From DATKYV01 sp035528275 (GTDB taxonomy: Bacteria; Acidobacteriota; Terriglobia; UBA7540): a stretch of 33,239 nt of DNA. Below the pieces are notes generated by a model that saw nothing but the letters and a program-made list of their open reading frames with translations, ran no database searches and was not told the origin of the DNA. Where the stretch lies: positions 1 to 33,239 of the forward strand of contig DATKYV010000212.1 of the NCBI GenBank assembly GCA_035528275.1, given 5' to 3'. Both the position numbers and the translations under genes were made by a program. Position 1 is the first letter of the stretch. The number at the start of each line of letters is the position of its first letter. Of the stretch, positions 7,864 through 16,304 are shown one piece after another.

Positions 7864-8562
7864 TCAGCGACGTGTCGGCTCCACCAGCACTCGCGTCTGG
7901 CCCTCACCTTCCGCCCAAACCGCGCCGTCGGCAAAGTGCTCCTTCTTCCAAATGGGCACGGTCTGTTTCAGCCGGTCGATAGCGAACTGGCAGGCCTCGA
8001 AGGCGGGGCGCCGGTGCGCTGCGGTGACAACGATGGCGACGCTGGTCTCCCCAATCTCCAGCCGGCCCAAGCGGTGAATCATCCCCACGCCATCAGTCGC
8101 GAACTTCTGCCGAGCCTCACTGCCGATTTCCTCCATCTTGCGGATGGCCATGGGTTCGTAGGCCTCGTACTCCAGGTACAAGGTCTTCCGCCCGTGCGAG
8201 TGGTCGCGGACAATACCTTCAAAAACCACCACCGCGCCGTCCGCCGGCGCTTTCAGTTGCTGCGCCAGTTCATGAGTGGGAATCGGATCGTGAGTGAGGC
8301 GGAAAAACTCCTCGCCAGCGCCGCCGCTTACCGGAGGCATAAACGCCACCTCATCGCCGTCTCGAAGCAACCGGGAGCGATCGACGATTTCCTCGTTCAC
8401 CACCGCCAGCAGCGAGCCTGCCATCTCGCGGAGCCGCGGAAAACGGGCTTCGTAGCGGCGCCGCAGGTCGTCGAGATTCTCGCCCTCGGTGATCTCCGCC
8501 TGCTCGCTTTGAAAGCCGGTGAGGTCGTGCGTCAATCCGAAAAAGAGGACTTTGACTTTCAT
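7864..8562 (-). CDS. moaD-moaE: MoaD-MoaE fusion (molybdopterin synthase, MoaX-like)
   Basis: Both subunits of molybdopterin synthase lie in one 232-residue chain. Molybdopterin synthase adds two sulfurs to cyclic pyranopterin monophosphate to make molybdopterin. Residues 1-81 are the ubiquitin-like sulfur carrier MoaD, ending in PPVSGG (GG at 80-81), the thiocarboxylated terminus in free MoaD. Residues from about 85 are MoaE: GAVVVFEGIVRDHSHGR, YEAYEPMAIRKMEEI, HRLGRLEIGETSV, AAHRRPAFEAC and the active-site lysines in VPIWKKEHFADG. Mycobacterial MoaX has the same arrangement and is cleaved after the Gly-Gly; the same maturation is inferred here. No other moa gene is in the window. The ATG at 8562 lies 21 nt after the M28 peptidase stop, suggesting one operon. 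Confidence 0.93.
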   Translation of the reverse strand: MKVKVLFFGLTHDLTGFQSEQAEITEGENLDDLRRRYEARFPRLREMAGSLLAVVNEEIVDRSRLLRDGDEVAFMPPVSGGAGEEFFRLTHDPIPTHELAQQLKAPADGAVVVFEGIVRDHSHGRKTLYLEYEAYEPMAIRKMEEIGSEARQKFATDGVGMIHRLGRLEIGETSVAIVVTAAHRRPAFEACQFAIDRLKQTVPIWKKEHFADGAVWAEGEGQTRVLVEPTRR

Positions 8563-8583
8563 GGACGATGCGGCTCGAAACCC

Positions 8584-10827
8584 TTAGTGACCCCGCCCCA
8601 CGGCGTCGGCGTCTTGCGGACGGCGCCGTTTGGAGGCCGCTTCCAGCGAATCATCAAGCTTCCGGAGCGCGCGACCCAAAGTCGCGGTTCCGCGGTCGAT
8701 AGCAGCCTGAACCAGGTTGAGCTGCTCGGACGCCGTGGTCCAGTCCTTTTTACCGGCCGCCTCACGAATTCCGGGGAATACGACCGCAGCATAACCAGTA
8801 TACACGCCGGGGGCGTAGAAGGCATGACGAAACCAAGCCCTTCCCGGTAATCCCTTGTCCAGCAAGAAGTTACGCTCAACCTCCAGCAGCTCGCCATTCA
8901 CCGCGCTCAGGCCCTCAGGGTCGAGCCCCGGGACGAACTTCACTTCTCCGAGTTTCTTGCCGAGCGAACGCGCAGCCTCCGCAAAACGGGCAGCCGAAGC
9001 TCTGGTAGATTTCAGATGAAGCCTTCCGTAGTCGCCGTTCTTCTTCAATTCTCCATCCAGGTCATCCAGATACTTTTCCATGGCCTTCCCGTAGTCCTCA
9101 TAATCGAAGGGCAGGACGTCGGCATCGGCCAGGCGGAGGGCCAGCGTCCCGTAAATCTGGGCGGCCAGCACACTGTAGCGGAACGTCGGGTCGCCAAAAC
9201 TTTCCATCCAGAAAAAGTTGTCGGAGCTGGCGTGGTAGACCCCGTACGGACCGCCAAAACCGATGTCCAGAGAGGGTACGCCGAGGTGCTGCAGGAAAGG
9301 CGTGTAATCGGAGCCGCTACCCAGGTCGCCGACCCGCGGTCCAGCGGATACGGGAGCGGCCTTCTCGTCCGGTACGGTGATGGGAATTCCGCCCTCGTTC
9401 TTCACATGGCGGCTCTCTTCGGACCACAGCGACACGAGGTCACGCCCGGTCGCGGGGTCTTTGAATTCCCGCGTCACCTCGATGATCAAGCGCCGCAGCG
9501 AAGGGATGGCCGAGGCACTGAACCGCGTCCCCGAAACTCCGACGTCCATGTTCAGATAGGCTACCGCATTGCGGCCGAGGACTTCGGCGTGATCCTCTGC
9601 CCACTCGGTGGAGCCGAGCAAGCCGAATTCCTCCCCGTCCCAGCTGGCCAGGATAATCGTTCGTTTGGGTGTCCAGCCCTGCTTCAGGAGCTGACCCAGC
9701 CCGCGCGCCACGGCCAGCAGCGGCGCAGTTCCGCTGTTGGGGTCCACGGCGCCGTAAGTCCAGGCGTCGCGGTGATTGCCCACCACCACCCATCGGTCCG
9801 GCTGGACCGTGCCGGGAATCCGAGCCACGACGTTCCAGATGGGCCGGATCTCGAAATCCATTTCCAACTTCAAGTGGACCTTCGATGCGCCCGGCCCGAC
9901 ATGGTAAGTGAACGGCAACGCGCCCTGCCACTCCGCTGGAGCGACCGCCCCGCCGAGGTTTTCGAGAATTGGCGATGCATCGCGGTAGGAGATGGGGGTC
10001 GTAGGAATCTTGGGGAGGGTCTCGGCGTCCTCCGGCTTCAGGCGCTCCGCAGTCTGGGAAGCGGCAATCCCCGGGGTCAATGGGTCGCCCGCGTAGGAGG
10101 TCAAGTAAAGAATTGAGCCGCGCTGGACGCCGCTATCCGGCCGCCACGGGCCGCGGGGATAGACGTCGCCCCGGCGGTAGCCGTCGTCGGCCGGGTCCGA
10201 ATAAATCAGCAAGCCCGCCGCGTGGTGCTGTTCCGCAACGTAAGCCTTGACGCCGCGAAAACACTTCCCGTAACGGACCATGACGATTTTGCCTGTGACA
10301 TCAATCCCCAAATCTTTCAACCGGTCGTAATCCCGGGGAAGGCCGAAATTGGCGTAAACCACCTGCGCCGTCACGTCGCCGGAGGGCGAGTAGGCGTTGA
10401 AGGCGGGGACGACGGCCGAGTCCTGCGACTCCTTTTCACCGTCCCAGTTCTGCTCGGGCGTCGGCCCTTGGCGCTTGAAGGGTTCGACGAGATCCACCTT
10501 CACTTCTTTGGGCATGGGGAGCAACACGCGATATTCGGCGATGTCGGCGTCAAGCCCCGCTTCGCGGAACTGATCGAGGACGTATTGGGCGGTTCGGTAG
10601 TCCTCGGGCGTCCCCGCCACATGGGGTTCCCGGGTGAGGGCCCGCAAGTCCTCCCGAGCGCGATCGGGCGTGGGCACGGCGCGGAAGGTCGCCTCAGTCT
10701 GGGTCTGACGCGCCGCGGCCTCGGGAGAAAAGCCGCGAATCGTGACCTCCTGGTGGCCTCGCATCCCGCTCAGGCCGTGCCCGGCCACGGCCAGCAAACA
10801 CACAAGCGTCTGGAGAACTCTCTTCAT
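8584..10827 (-). CDS. Secreted M28 zinc metallopeptidase, glutamate carboxypeptidase II-like
   Basis: 747-residue exopeptidase of the PSMA/transferrin-receptor type. A signal peptide (MKRVLQTLVCLLAVAGHGLSG) sends it out of the cytoplasm. The order is an N-terminal region, a protease-associated domain (about 150-300, with KIVMVRYGKCFRGVKAYVAE), the catalytic M28 domain and a C-terminal TFR-dimerisation domain (from about 590). All co-catalytic zinc ligands can be matched: His in GNHRDAW, Asp in GAVDPNSGT, Glu pair in WDGEEFGLLGS, Asp in LNMDV and His in YHASSDNF. The enzyme is therefore predicted active, removing C-terminal acidic residues or acting as an aminopeptidase. A TATAAT box lies about 123 nt upstream. 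Confidence 0.93.
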   Translation of the reverse strand: MKRVLQTLVCLLAVAGHGLSGMRGHQEVTIRGFSPEAAARQTQTEATFRAVPTPDRAREDLRALTREPHVAGTPEDYRTAQYVLDQFREAGLDADIAEYRVLLPMPKEVKVDLVEPFKRQGPTPEQNWDGEKESQDSAVVPAFNAYSPSGDVTAQVVYANFGLPRDYDRLKDLGIDVTGKIVMVRYGKCFRGVKAYVAEQHHAAGLLIYSDPADDGYRRGDVYPRGPWRPDSGVQRGSILYLTSYAGDPLTPGIAASQTAERLKPEDAETLPKIPTTPISYRDASPILENLGGAVAPAEWQGALPFTYHVGPGASKVHLKLEMDFEIRPIWNVVARIPGTVQPDRWVVVGNHRDAWTYGAVDPNSGTAPLLAVARGLGQLLKQGWTPKRTIILASWDGEEFGLLGSTEWAEDHAEVLGRNAVAYLNMDVGVSGTRFSASAIPSLRRLIIEVTREFKDPATGRDLVSLWSEESRHVKNEGGIPITVPDEKAAPVSAGPRVGDLGSGSDYTPFLQHLGVPSLDIGFGGPYGVYHASSDNFFWMESFGDPTFRYSVLAAQIYGTLALRLADADVLPFDYEDYGKAMEKYLDDLDGELKKNGDYGRLHLKSTRASAARFAEAARSLGKKLGEVKFVPGLDPEGLSAVNGELLEVERNFLLDKGLPGRAWFRHAFYAPGVYTGYAAVVFPGIREAAGKKDWTTASEQLNLVQAAIDRGTATLGRALRKLDDSLEAASKRRRPQDADAVGRGH

Positions 10828-10949
10828 ACCCTTGTCTTCATTCTTCGGCGCGCGCTGGAAAACAGATCATGCGCCGCGGGGGACGGCCCTGACGTCCCAA
10901 AAACGGCACTTCGTCTGGAAGAGATATGGCCTCTTCAAAGAAGTTGATG

Positions 10950-10955
10950 ATTATA
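10950..10955 (-). promoter_or_regulatory. -10 box TATAAT upstream of the M28 peptidase gene
   Basis: A perfect TATAAT on the minus strand about 123 nt before the M28 start. The -35 region is poor (TTCGGG at 17-nt spacing), so this is a possible promoter that may need an activator. The implied leader contains a 6-bp hairpin, GGGACG...CGTCCC. Confidence 0.35.
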
Positions 10956-11173
10956 CGCCGGAATCGACCTGACCCGAACCGCGTTGGGCGCGGACGGCTA
11001 GGCCTTCGCCGTCGCGTCGGACGAGAACGCTGCCACAAGGCGCGTTGTTCGAAGGCGCAGTATTAATCTTCCACGCGGATGCGGCGAAGCTCGGGCGCCC
11101 CGCGTCCCCCACGACGCAGACATTCGATGGTTTCGTCGAGAAGCGCGCGTCTATAGGCAAGCGGCACTTGCAC

Positions 11174-11191
11174 GGCACGTCGTGCCCCTAC
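11174..11191 (-). repeat. Palindrome with flanking GTAG word
   Basis: GGCACG-T-CGTGCC (11174-11186) is a perfect palindrome around one base. It is followed by CCCTAC, so the minus strand reads GTAGGGGCACG. The GTAG-plus-hairpin layout resembles one half of the structured repeats at 23,968-28,038; membership in that family is only suggested. Confidence 0.3.
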
Positions 11192-11265
11192 AAGCCCCCA
11201 GGTTCGGCACTGGGTGCGCTCAGATGGGTGAGGAATGGCGGAGTCTGGACCGTCGCGGAAAAAGT

Positions 11266-12645
11266 CTAGATATTGAAGAACGCCAGGTAGGGCTCGCTGC
11301 GGATTTCGCGATGAAGCAGAAGAGCGAGTTCGCGCGCGTGGTAATCGCCCCACATCGAGGATTCGCCGCACGGAATCTTCCGACCGGGCGGAACGTGGTC
11401 CCAGCCGTTGGGGCGGTGGTAGACGGAATGGAGGATCAGGCCCTGGTGCGAGGGGTCTTGCGAAAGGTACGGCTCGTCGAACAAAGCGGCGGCGACGGTC
11501 AACGCCGCCTGCCGGTAGCGTTTGGCGTCCGCAGAGCGCTTCTTCCAGGTGGCGAGATAGGTCCCCAGCCGCCACAAGCCCTGCGCGGCAATTGTCGCGG
11601 CAGAGCTGTCCACCGGCTCCTGGTCGTTGAAGGGGTCGCTGGGCCGGTGGAGGTAGTCGCCGAGATTGGCGAGCTTTGGCGCGCCGGTATCCCAGAACGG
11701 GATGCCATCCTCGGGGGTTTGCGAGATGTAATAATCGCACGTCGCTTCGGCGGCGCGGAGCAACATCGTTTCGATCTTTTCCCGCCCTCCCAAGGGTTCG
11801 AGGTCCGCGTCAGAAACGGTCGTCAGGAATTCAAGTTCTTCGGCGGCGCCACACATCATCCAAGCCAGGCCACGAGTCCACGTGGTGAAGGGAGAATAGC
11901 CCTGCTGGGAATTCGGGCAGCGGTAAGTCCCGTTGTTGAAATTGAAGATCGACTCGTGGGCGACGCGTCCGCGCACGTCGTAGCTGTCGCGGCCCTCGCC
12001 GTAGTAAACGGAATACTCGGCGGTCACCGAGGCGTGGTGGACCAGCCGCTCGAGCAACGAGATCTGCTCGTCCGCCTCGCCCAGAAGCGCGTGCCCGAGC
12101 TGATGCGCCAAGGCGAGCGAACGCAGTGAGCGCATGGCATCCACAAAAAGGGAATGCGGGCCGTTGAAAGAATAGATGTATCCCCGCCCGTCGCGAAGCC
12201 GCGTCCAGCGCGCCGCCTGAACGGCTCCGCTCACCTTGAGCGCCAGCTCGCAGAGGTCCTTATCCGCCTCGCTTGCGCCAATCCTGTCTTCGCGAAGAAG
12301 GCGCAGCAGATTCCCGTACGTGCTGACGATATTGAATCCGTGGTCGTGCACGCCCACGTGCGAAATGTGGCGGGCCATGTGTTTCACGGTATTTCGCCGG
12401 CCGTATTCCAGAAACCGTTCGTCGTCCGTGGCATCGAATTGCAGCAACGCCGACCCAAACATGAACCCCTGTGTCCACTCCGTCCACCCGCGCGAGGTGT
12501 ACTTTCCCTGCACGGTGAAGACCGGCGTTCCCTGTTTGGGATCCCAGGAGCTCTCCAGGAGACGGACCTTCTCCCCGGAAAGCTCAAAGAGGCGCTTCAC
12601 CTTTGATTCAAGCGAATCCGCCGTTAGAGAAGAGTCGATACGCAT
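11266..12645 (-). CDS. GH88-family glycoside hydrolase (unsaturated glucuronyl hydrolase-like)
   Basis: 459 residues with an (alpha/alpha)6 barrel pattern. GH88 enzymes hydrate the double bond of unsaturated uronic acids left by polysaccharide lyases and so release the sugar. Family blocks seen: WTEWTQGFMFG, HVGVHDHGFN (Asp101, the likely first active-site Asp), FNGPHSLFVDAMRSL (Asp169, the likely general acid/base), WTRGLAWMMCGAAEE, DSSAATIAAQGLWRL and, near the end, GESSMWGDYHARELALLL. No signal peptide, so it acts on imported oligosaccharides in the cytoplasm. The start lies 6 nt after the SDR stop, a tight operon. A GH105-type specificity is possible. Confidence 0.85.
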   Translation of the reverse strand: MRIDSSLTADSLESKVKRLFELSGEKVRLLESSWDPKQGTPVFTVQGKYTSRGWTEWTQGFMFGSALLQFDATDDERFLEYGRRNTVKHMARHISHVGVHDHGFNIVSTYGNLLRLLREDRIGASEADKDLCELALKVSGAVQAARWTRLRDGRGYIYSFNGPHSLFVDAMRSLRSLALAHQLGHALLGEADEQISLLERLVHHASVTAEYSVYYGEGRDSYDVRGRVAHESIFNFNNGTYRCPNSQQGYSPFTTWTRGLAWMMCGAAEELEFLTTVSDADLEPLGGREKIETMLLRAAEATCDYYISQTPEDGIPFWDTGAPKLANLGDYLHRPSDPFNDQEPVDSSAATIAAQGLWRLGTYLATWKKRSADAKRYRQAALTVAAALFDEPYLSQDPSHQGLILHSVYHRPNGWDHVPPGRKIPCGESSMWGDYHARELALLLHREIRSEPYLAFFNI

Positions 12646-12651
12646 GCTGGC

Positions 12652-13452
12652 TCAGAGTCGGCGCAAATGGAATCCGCCGTCGACGTTGATGACCTCGCCG
12701 GTGGAAAACGGAAGGCGCTCCTCGGCGATCGCCGCCACGGCGCGGCCCACGTCCTCGGGGGTTCCCCAGCGCTGGATGGGCGTCAGCCCGTCGGCGATCA
12801 TCCGGTCGTACTTTTCTTTCACCGGCGCCGTCATGTCAGTCTTCACCACTCCCGGACGGACTTCGTAAACATTAATCCCAAACTCAGCCAAGCGAACGGC
12901 AAAAAGCGGCGTCAGCATGGAAAGCGCGGCCTTGCTCAGGCAATACTCGCCGCGATTCACGCTGGGCGCGTAAGCAGAGGCGGAGGAGATCGTCACAATC
13001 TTGGGCTTGCGTTTCCGCGACTGCAATTCTTCTGGGTTCGAAACCCAAAGGTTCGCCACCGCCTGGGTGAGGAAATACGGCCCTTTGGCGTTGACGGCGA
13101 GGAGATGGTCGAAACTCTCTTCGGTCGTTTGCAGAATGTCGGCGCGCACGCGCGGCGCGATTCCCGCGTTGTTGACGAGGAGATCGATCCAGCCGAAAAG
13201 CTTCGTGGCGAACTCGACGAGCCGCGCTCGGTCTTCGCGGCGCGAGATATCGGCTTGAACGATCTCAAACGCCGCTCCCGAGCCCGCAGGCGACTCCGCA
13301 TCGCAAAGCTTCTTGCACTCTTCGGCCGCCGCGCGATTTCCCACGTAGTTGATCGCCACGCTGAAACCGCTGCGCGCCAGTTCCACGGCGATGCCGCGGC
13401 CGATGCCGCGCGAGGCGCCCGTCACCAGCGCCACTGGAGCAGGTTGAGACAT
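12652..13452 (-). CDS. SDR-family NAD(P)-dependent oxidoreductase
   Basis: Classical short-chain dehydrogenase/reductase of 266 residues. Cofactor motif TGASRGIG, NNAG, the catalytic Ser in TISSAS and YCLSK (Tyr and Lys of Y-x3-K), then RPGVVKTDM and a terminal INVDGG are all present. Annotation pipelines would call it 3-ketoacyl-ACP reductase, but the tight pairing with GH88 suggests a KduD-like role on the keto-uronate released by that enzyme; this is inference. An ATG at 13461 also opens the frame. I prefer 13452, because a promoter (CTGACA 13489-13484, 18 nt, TACAAT 13465-13460) would start the mRNA right at this codon, and no Shine-Dalgarno precedes either. Confidence 0.88.
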   Translation of the reverse strand: MSQPAPVALVTGASRGIGRGIAVELARSGFSVAINYVGNRAAAEECKKLCDAESPAGSGAAFEIVQADISRREDRARLVEFATKLFGWIDLLVNNAGIAPRVRADILQTTEESFDHLLAVNAKGPYFLTQAVANLWVSNPEELQSRKRKPKIVTISSASAYAPSVNRGEYCLSKAALSMLTPLFAVRLAEFGINVYEVRPGVVKTDMTAPVKEKYDRMIADGLTPIQRWGTPEDVGRAVAAIAEERLPFSTGEVINVDGGFHLRRL

Positions 13453-13459
13453 GGGGGGC

Positions 13460-13489
13460 ATTGTAGCCGTTCGAGTTGTCAGTTGTCAG
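13460..13489 (-). promoter_or_regulatory. Promoter for the SDR-GH88 operon
   Basis: Minus strand: -35 CTGACA (5/6), 18-nt spacer, -10 TACAAT (5/6). The expected start site is at about 13453, next to the ATG at 13452, so a leaderless mRNA is possible. Confidence 0.45.
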
Positions 13490-13534
13490 CAGGCACTTGA
13501 CATTTTGCCGTCGTGGGTCGTTAGTTGTGGGTGG

Positions 13535-13655
13535 TGGGTTGTTCTTTGTGGGTCGCGGATTGTTTGCTATGGGATTGGATGACCCAAGCTCTGAACAGCC
13601 CTCGAATCACGATAAACAACCTACAACCAACAACGAACAACCAACAGCCGTCTGT
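13535..13655. repeat. Imperfect GT-rich/CA-rich inverted repeat
   Basis: The left arm is almost only G and T (about 13535-13572, with GGGTTGTTCTTTGTGGG). The right arm is almost only C and A (about 13615-13655, with CAACAACGAACAACCAACAG). They are complementary over roughly 36 bp with about three quarters matches, enclosing a 35-45 bp loop. The block forms the spacer between the SDR promoter and yjbQ. It is non-coding and could form a cruciform or an RNA hairpin. Confidence 0.55.
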
Positions 13656-13689
13656 ACAGAATGTGAAATCCAAATCCCCAGGAGCAATC

Positions 13690-14103
13690 ATGAAATCCCA
13701 TACCGAATACCTCTGGTTCAACACGAAAAAGCAGCGCGAGTTCATCAACATCACCGATGAAGTGGAGAAGGCTCTCGCCAAAGCCCAGATCAAGGAAGGG
13801 CTGGTGCTGGCCTCGGCGATGCACATCACCGCCGGGGTCTACATCAACGACGCCGAAGACGGACTGATCGCCGACATCGAAGAATGGCTCGAAAAGCTGG
13901 CGCCGTTTCGCGCCGACTATCGTCATCACCGCACGGGCGAAACCAACGGTGACGCGCACCTGAAAAACCTGATTGTCGGCCATCAAGTGCTGGTGCCCGT
14001 CACCAACGGGAAATTGGACCTCGGCCCCTGGCAGCAGGTCTACTACGCGGAGTTCGACGGCCAGCGGCGCAAGCGCGTGCTGATCAAAGTGATTGGCGAG
14101 TGA
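13690..14103 (+). CDS. YjbQ/UPF0047 family protein
   Basis: 137-residue single-domain protein, the usual length for this family. Conserved blocks are MHITAGVYINDAEDGLIADIEEWL, RHHRTGETNGDAHLKNLIVG, VPVTNGKLDLGPWQQVYYAEFDG and a C-terminal RKRVLIKVIGE. The His and Asp residues in these blocks form the putative active site. E. coli YjbQ has weak thiamine-phosphate synthase activity, which is why many annotations say secondary thiamine-phosphate synthase; the physiological role is unsettled. The ATG at 13690 is preceded by AGGAG with 5 nt spacing. A longer frame from 13525 would translate the GT/CA repeat and is rejected. Confidence 0.9.
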   Translation: MKSHTEYLWFNTKKQREFINITDEVEKALAKAQIKEGLVLASAMHITAGVYINDAEDGLIADIEEWLEKLAPFRADYRHHRTGETNGDAHLKNLIVGHQVLVPVTNGKLDLGPWQQVYYAEFDGQRRKRVLIKVIGE

Positions 14104-14150
14104 GGCCGCGAGCAGTCGGCGCGGTCCGATGGGTGCCTTTCCACGCTGAG

Positions 14151-16304
14151 TTAGCCGGGATTCCCAGGGGTGTTTGCCGCCGGCTTTTCGAAGAGCTTCA
14201 TATCCACGGGCGGGTTGATTTCAACCTCTTTGACTTCTACTGACGATTCCCTCTCCCCGCCGCGGGTTCTCACTTCCTTGAAGGGAACGGAGAGTCCCTC
14301 GACGGATTCCCAATCGGAATAATCCACCACCTGCTCGCCGGGGCCTTCCGGTCCCGTTGACTGCGAAGTAGCGCGAACGATGCGGCCGGTTTGAGGGTCA
14401 ATGAACCAGCGAACCTGAGCCCCGTCGGCGTTCACATCCAGGACTTCCGCTTCGACTTCTCCGATCTTTTCCGTTCCTCCGCCAGAGAAAACGAACTTCG
14501 GATCATCGGCATGCTGGGCCACAACAAGAGGCTCGCGTCTCATGTCACTCATCCCGTCGTCTTTCCGGGAGGCCGGCATGTCGCGCGTTCCCATGGGTGC
14601 CGCCATGAAGGCGTCAGTGGGGGTAAGGACCATGGCCATCTCCCCCATCGGAGTCATCATCTTTTGCCAGAGCCGGTCGGGCAGGACCCAAACCTTCTCG
14701 GCATCAACTGACATCTCCCCTTGCGGGGTATTGGCCAGGATGCTGACCTTCTGGCGAACCGATTTGACCGACCGAACCTTCTCCGCACCCCCCAGGCCCT
14801 CGATCACCTTGGCAAGCAGGGCCTTCCCCTCGGCGTTCGAAGCGACGGGCGCTTCCTTCGTGCTTCCCGGCGGGGGCGGAATCGAGATGTCGAGCGCGGT
14901 GACGGGGCCGAATGAGGAAAGCGGCCGGTCGAAATCCGCCGCCTTGCCGACCACCAGCACCGCCAGGCGGTCCTTGTGGTAGTAGTGGCGCGCCACCCGC
15001 GTCACGTCCGCTTGCGTCACCTTTTCGATTCCCGCGCGGTAACGCTCCAGGAAGTCCGCCGGATAGCCGAAGAATTCGTACGCCAGGCGCTCGCGCAGGA
15101 CTTTTCCTTTCGAGTCGAAACGGAAGATGAAGGAGTTGAGGATGGAGTCCTTCGCCTTTTTCAGTTCATCCGGCGTGGCGGGATTCTTCTCCAGGTTGTC
15201 GAGCTCCTCGTAGAGCGCGTCGATAGCGGCGGCCGTCGTGCCGCTCTTGGTGCCCATCCCCAGTTGCAGCACGCCCGGATGGTCATAGCCCGTCCCGATG
15301 GTCCCGAAGACGTAATAGGCCAGGCCTTTCTTCGTACGGATATTCGAAATCAGGCGCGAGGCGAAGCTGCCACCGAAGAACTCGTTCAGGACTTCGATGG
15401 CGTAATAATCAGGATTGTCCTTGGTGGTTCCCAGGTCCACCATGCGGATGGTGCTTTGATTCACGTCTTCTTTCTCGACGAAATACATTCCCGGCTTCGG
15501 CGGCTGGAAAGCCTCCCGGGTCTTCTGCGCCGCCGGGCCCTTCGGCCAGGAGGCGAAAGCCTCCTGGAGCTTGGTTTCGATGGCGCTTGAATCGAAATCG
15601 CCCACCACGCCAAGGATGATGTTGTTGGGCGCAAGGTGAGATCGATGCCAGTTGAGCAGGTCGTCGCGAGTGACGGCCGCGACCGTGGCGTATTCGGCGA
15701 CGCGCGCGTAAGGCGAATCCGCCCCGTACGCTAATTTCCTCGCCTCGCGCTGAGCGATGGCCCCCGGATCGTCATTGCGGCGCGAGATTTCGGTATTGAG
15801 CTGCCGCTTCGCCAGATCGATTTTGTCTTCGCGGAATGCGGGCTCCCGCAAGACCTCAACGAACACCTTGAACACGTCGTCAAAATCGCCCTTCATGCAC
15901 GACCAGGAAACGCTTGTGGAATCGATATCCCCGCCGGTCTCGACCCGGGCGGCGCGGGCTTCCAGATAGTCGTCGAGCTCGTCTCCGGTCTTGCTCTTCG
16001 TGCCGCCCGTGCGCCAGACGTCCCCGTAGATATCGATCATTCCCACCTTATCGGCGGGCACTTCCTTGGACCCGCCGCGAATCAGCGCCGTCCCGTTGAT
16101 CAGAGGCAGCTCGTGGTCCTCCTGAAGAAAAATCACCATGCCGTTGGGAAGCGCCACGCGCCTCGGCTGCTGGGGATGAAACTCCGGCAAAGCAGGAATG
16201 GGGATCTGCTTCCAGTTGTCGACCTGAGCACGGGCCCCGGGTGCCGGAGCGAGAAGGCCCAGAATGATCGCTAATAGAAAAAAGAGAGTCCTGCGCGTCT
16301 TCAT
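14151..16304 (-). CDS. M16-family peptidase subunit, catalytically degenerate, with LolA-like C-terminal domain
   Basis: 717-residue secreted protein. Signal peptide MKTRRTLFFLLAIILGLLAP, then two M16 half-domains (about 40-470). At the position of the zinc motif HxxEH the sequence reads MIDIYGDVWRTGGT, so zinc ligands and catalytic Glu are missing. The second half keeps the Arg/Tyr region RTKKGLAYYVFG that completes the active site of a partner subunit. Residues about 490-717 are a separate beta-rich domain resembling LolA/LppX-type lipoprotein carriers (KMMTPMGEMAMVLTPTDAF, RWFIDPQTGRIVRA). Its ATG overlaps the stop of the active subunit gene by 4 nt (ATGA), so the two are translationally coupled and very likely form a heterodimer like mitochondrial processing peptidase. 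Confidence 0.9.
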   Translation of the reverse strand: MKTRRTLFFLLAIILGLLAPAPGARAQVDNWKQIPIPALPEFHPQQPRRVALPNGMVIFLQEDHELPLINGTALIRGGSKEVPADKVGMIDIYGDVWRTGGTKSKTGDELDDYLEARAARVETGGDIDSTSVSWSCMKGDFDDVFKVFVEVLREPAFREDKIDLAKRQLNTEISRRNDDPGAIAQREARKLAYGADSPYARVAEYATVAAVTRDDLLNWHRSHLAPNNIILGVVGDFDSSAIETKLQEAFASWPKGPAAQKTREAFQPPKPGMYFVEKEDVNQSTIRMVDLGTTKDNPDYYAIEVLNEFFGGSFASRLISNIRTKKGLAYYVFGTIGTGYDHPGVLQLGMGTKSGTTAAAIDALYEELDNLEKNPATPDELKKAKDSILNSFIFRFDSKGKVLRERLAYEFFGYPADFLERYRAGIEKVTQADVTRVARHYYHKDRLAVLVVGKAADFDRPLSSFGPVTALDISIPPPPGSTKEAPVASNAEGKALLAKVIEGLGGAEKVRSVKSVRQKVSILANTPQGEMSVDAEKVWVLPDRLWQKMMTPMGEMAMVLTPTDAFMAAPMGTRDMPASRKDDGMSDMRREPLVVAQHADDPKFVFSGGGTEKIGEVEAEVLDVNADGAQVRWFIDPQTGRIVRATSQSTGPEGPGEQVVDYSDWESVEGLSVPFKEVRTRGGERESSVEVKEVEINPPVDMKLFEKPAANTPGNPG

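Larger units (their letters stand above)
10828..11265. other. 438-bp intergenic region between the M28 and GH88 genes
   Basis: I see no convincing gene here. The side next to the M28 gene holds its likely leader and -10 box. In the middle is a perfect hairpin next to a CTAC word (11174-11191). Frames that run through it from the GH88 gene are shadows; none has a recognisable domain. Confidence 0.6.

Noticed and set aside
11063..11740. 225-codon minus-strand frame reaching into the M28/GH88 gap
   Set aside because: Mostly antiphase to GH88, Arg/Pro-rich, no domain; typical high-GC shadow.
13525..13689. N-terminal extension of YjbQ
   Set aside because: It translates the GT/CA-rich inverted repeat; the ATG at 13690 has AGGAG.
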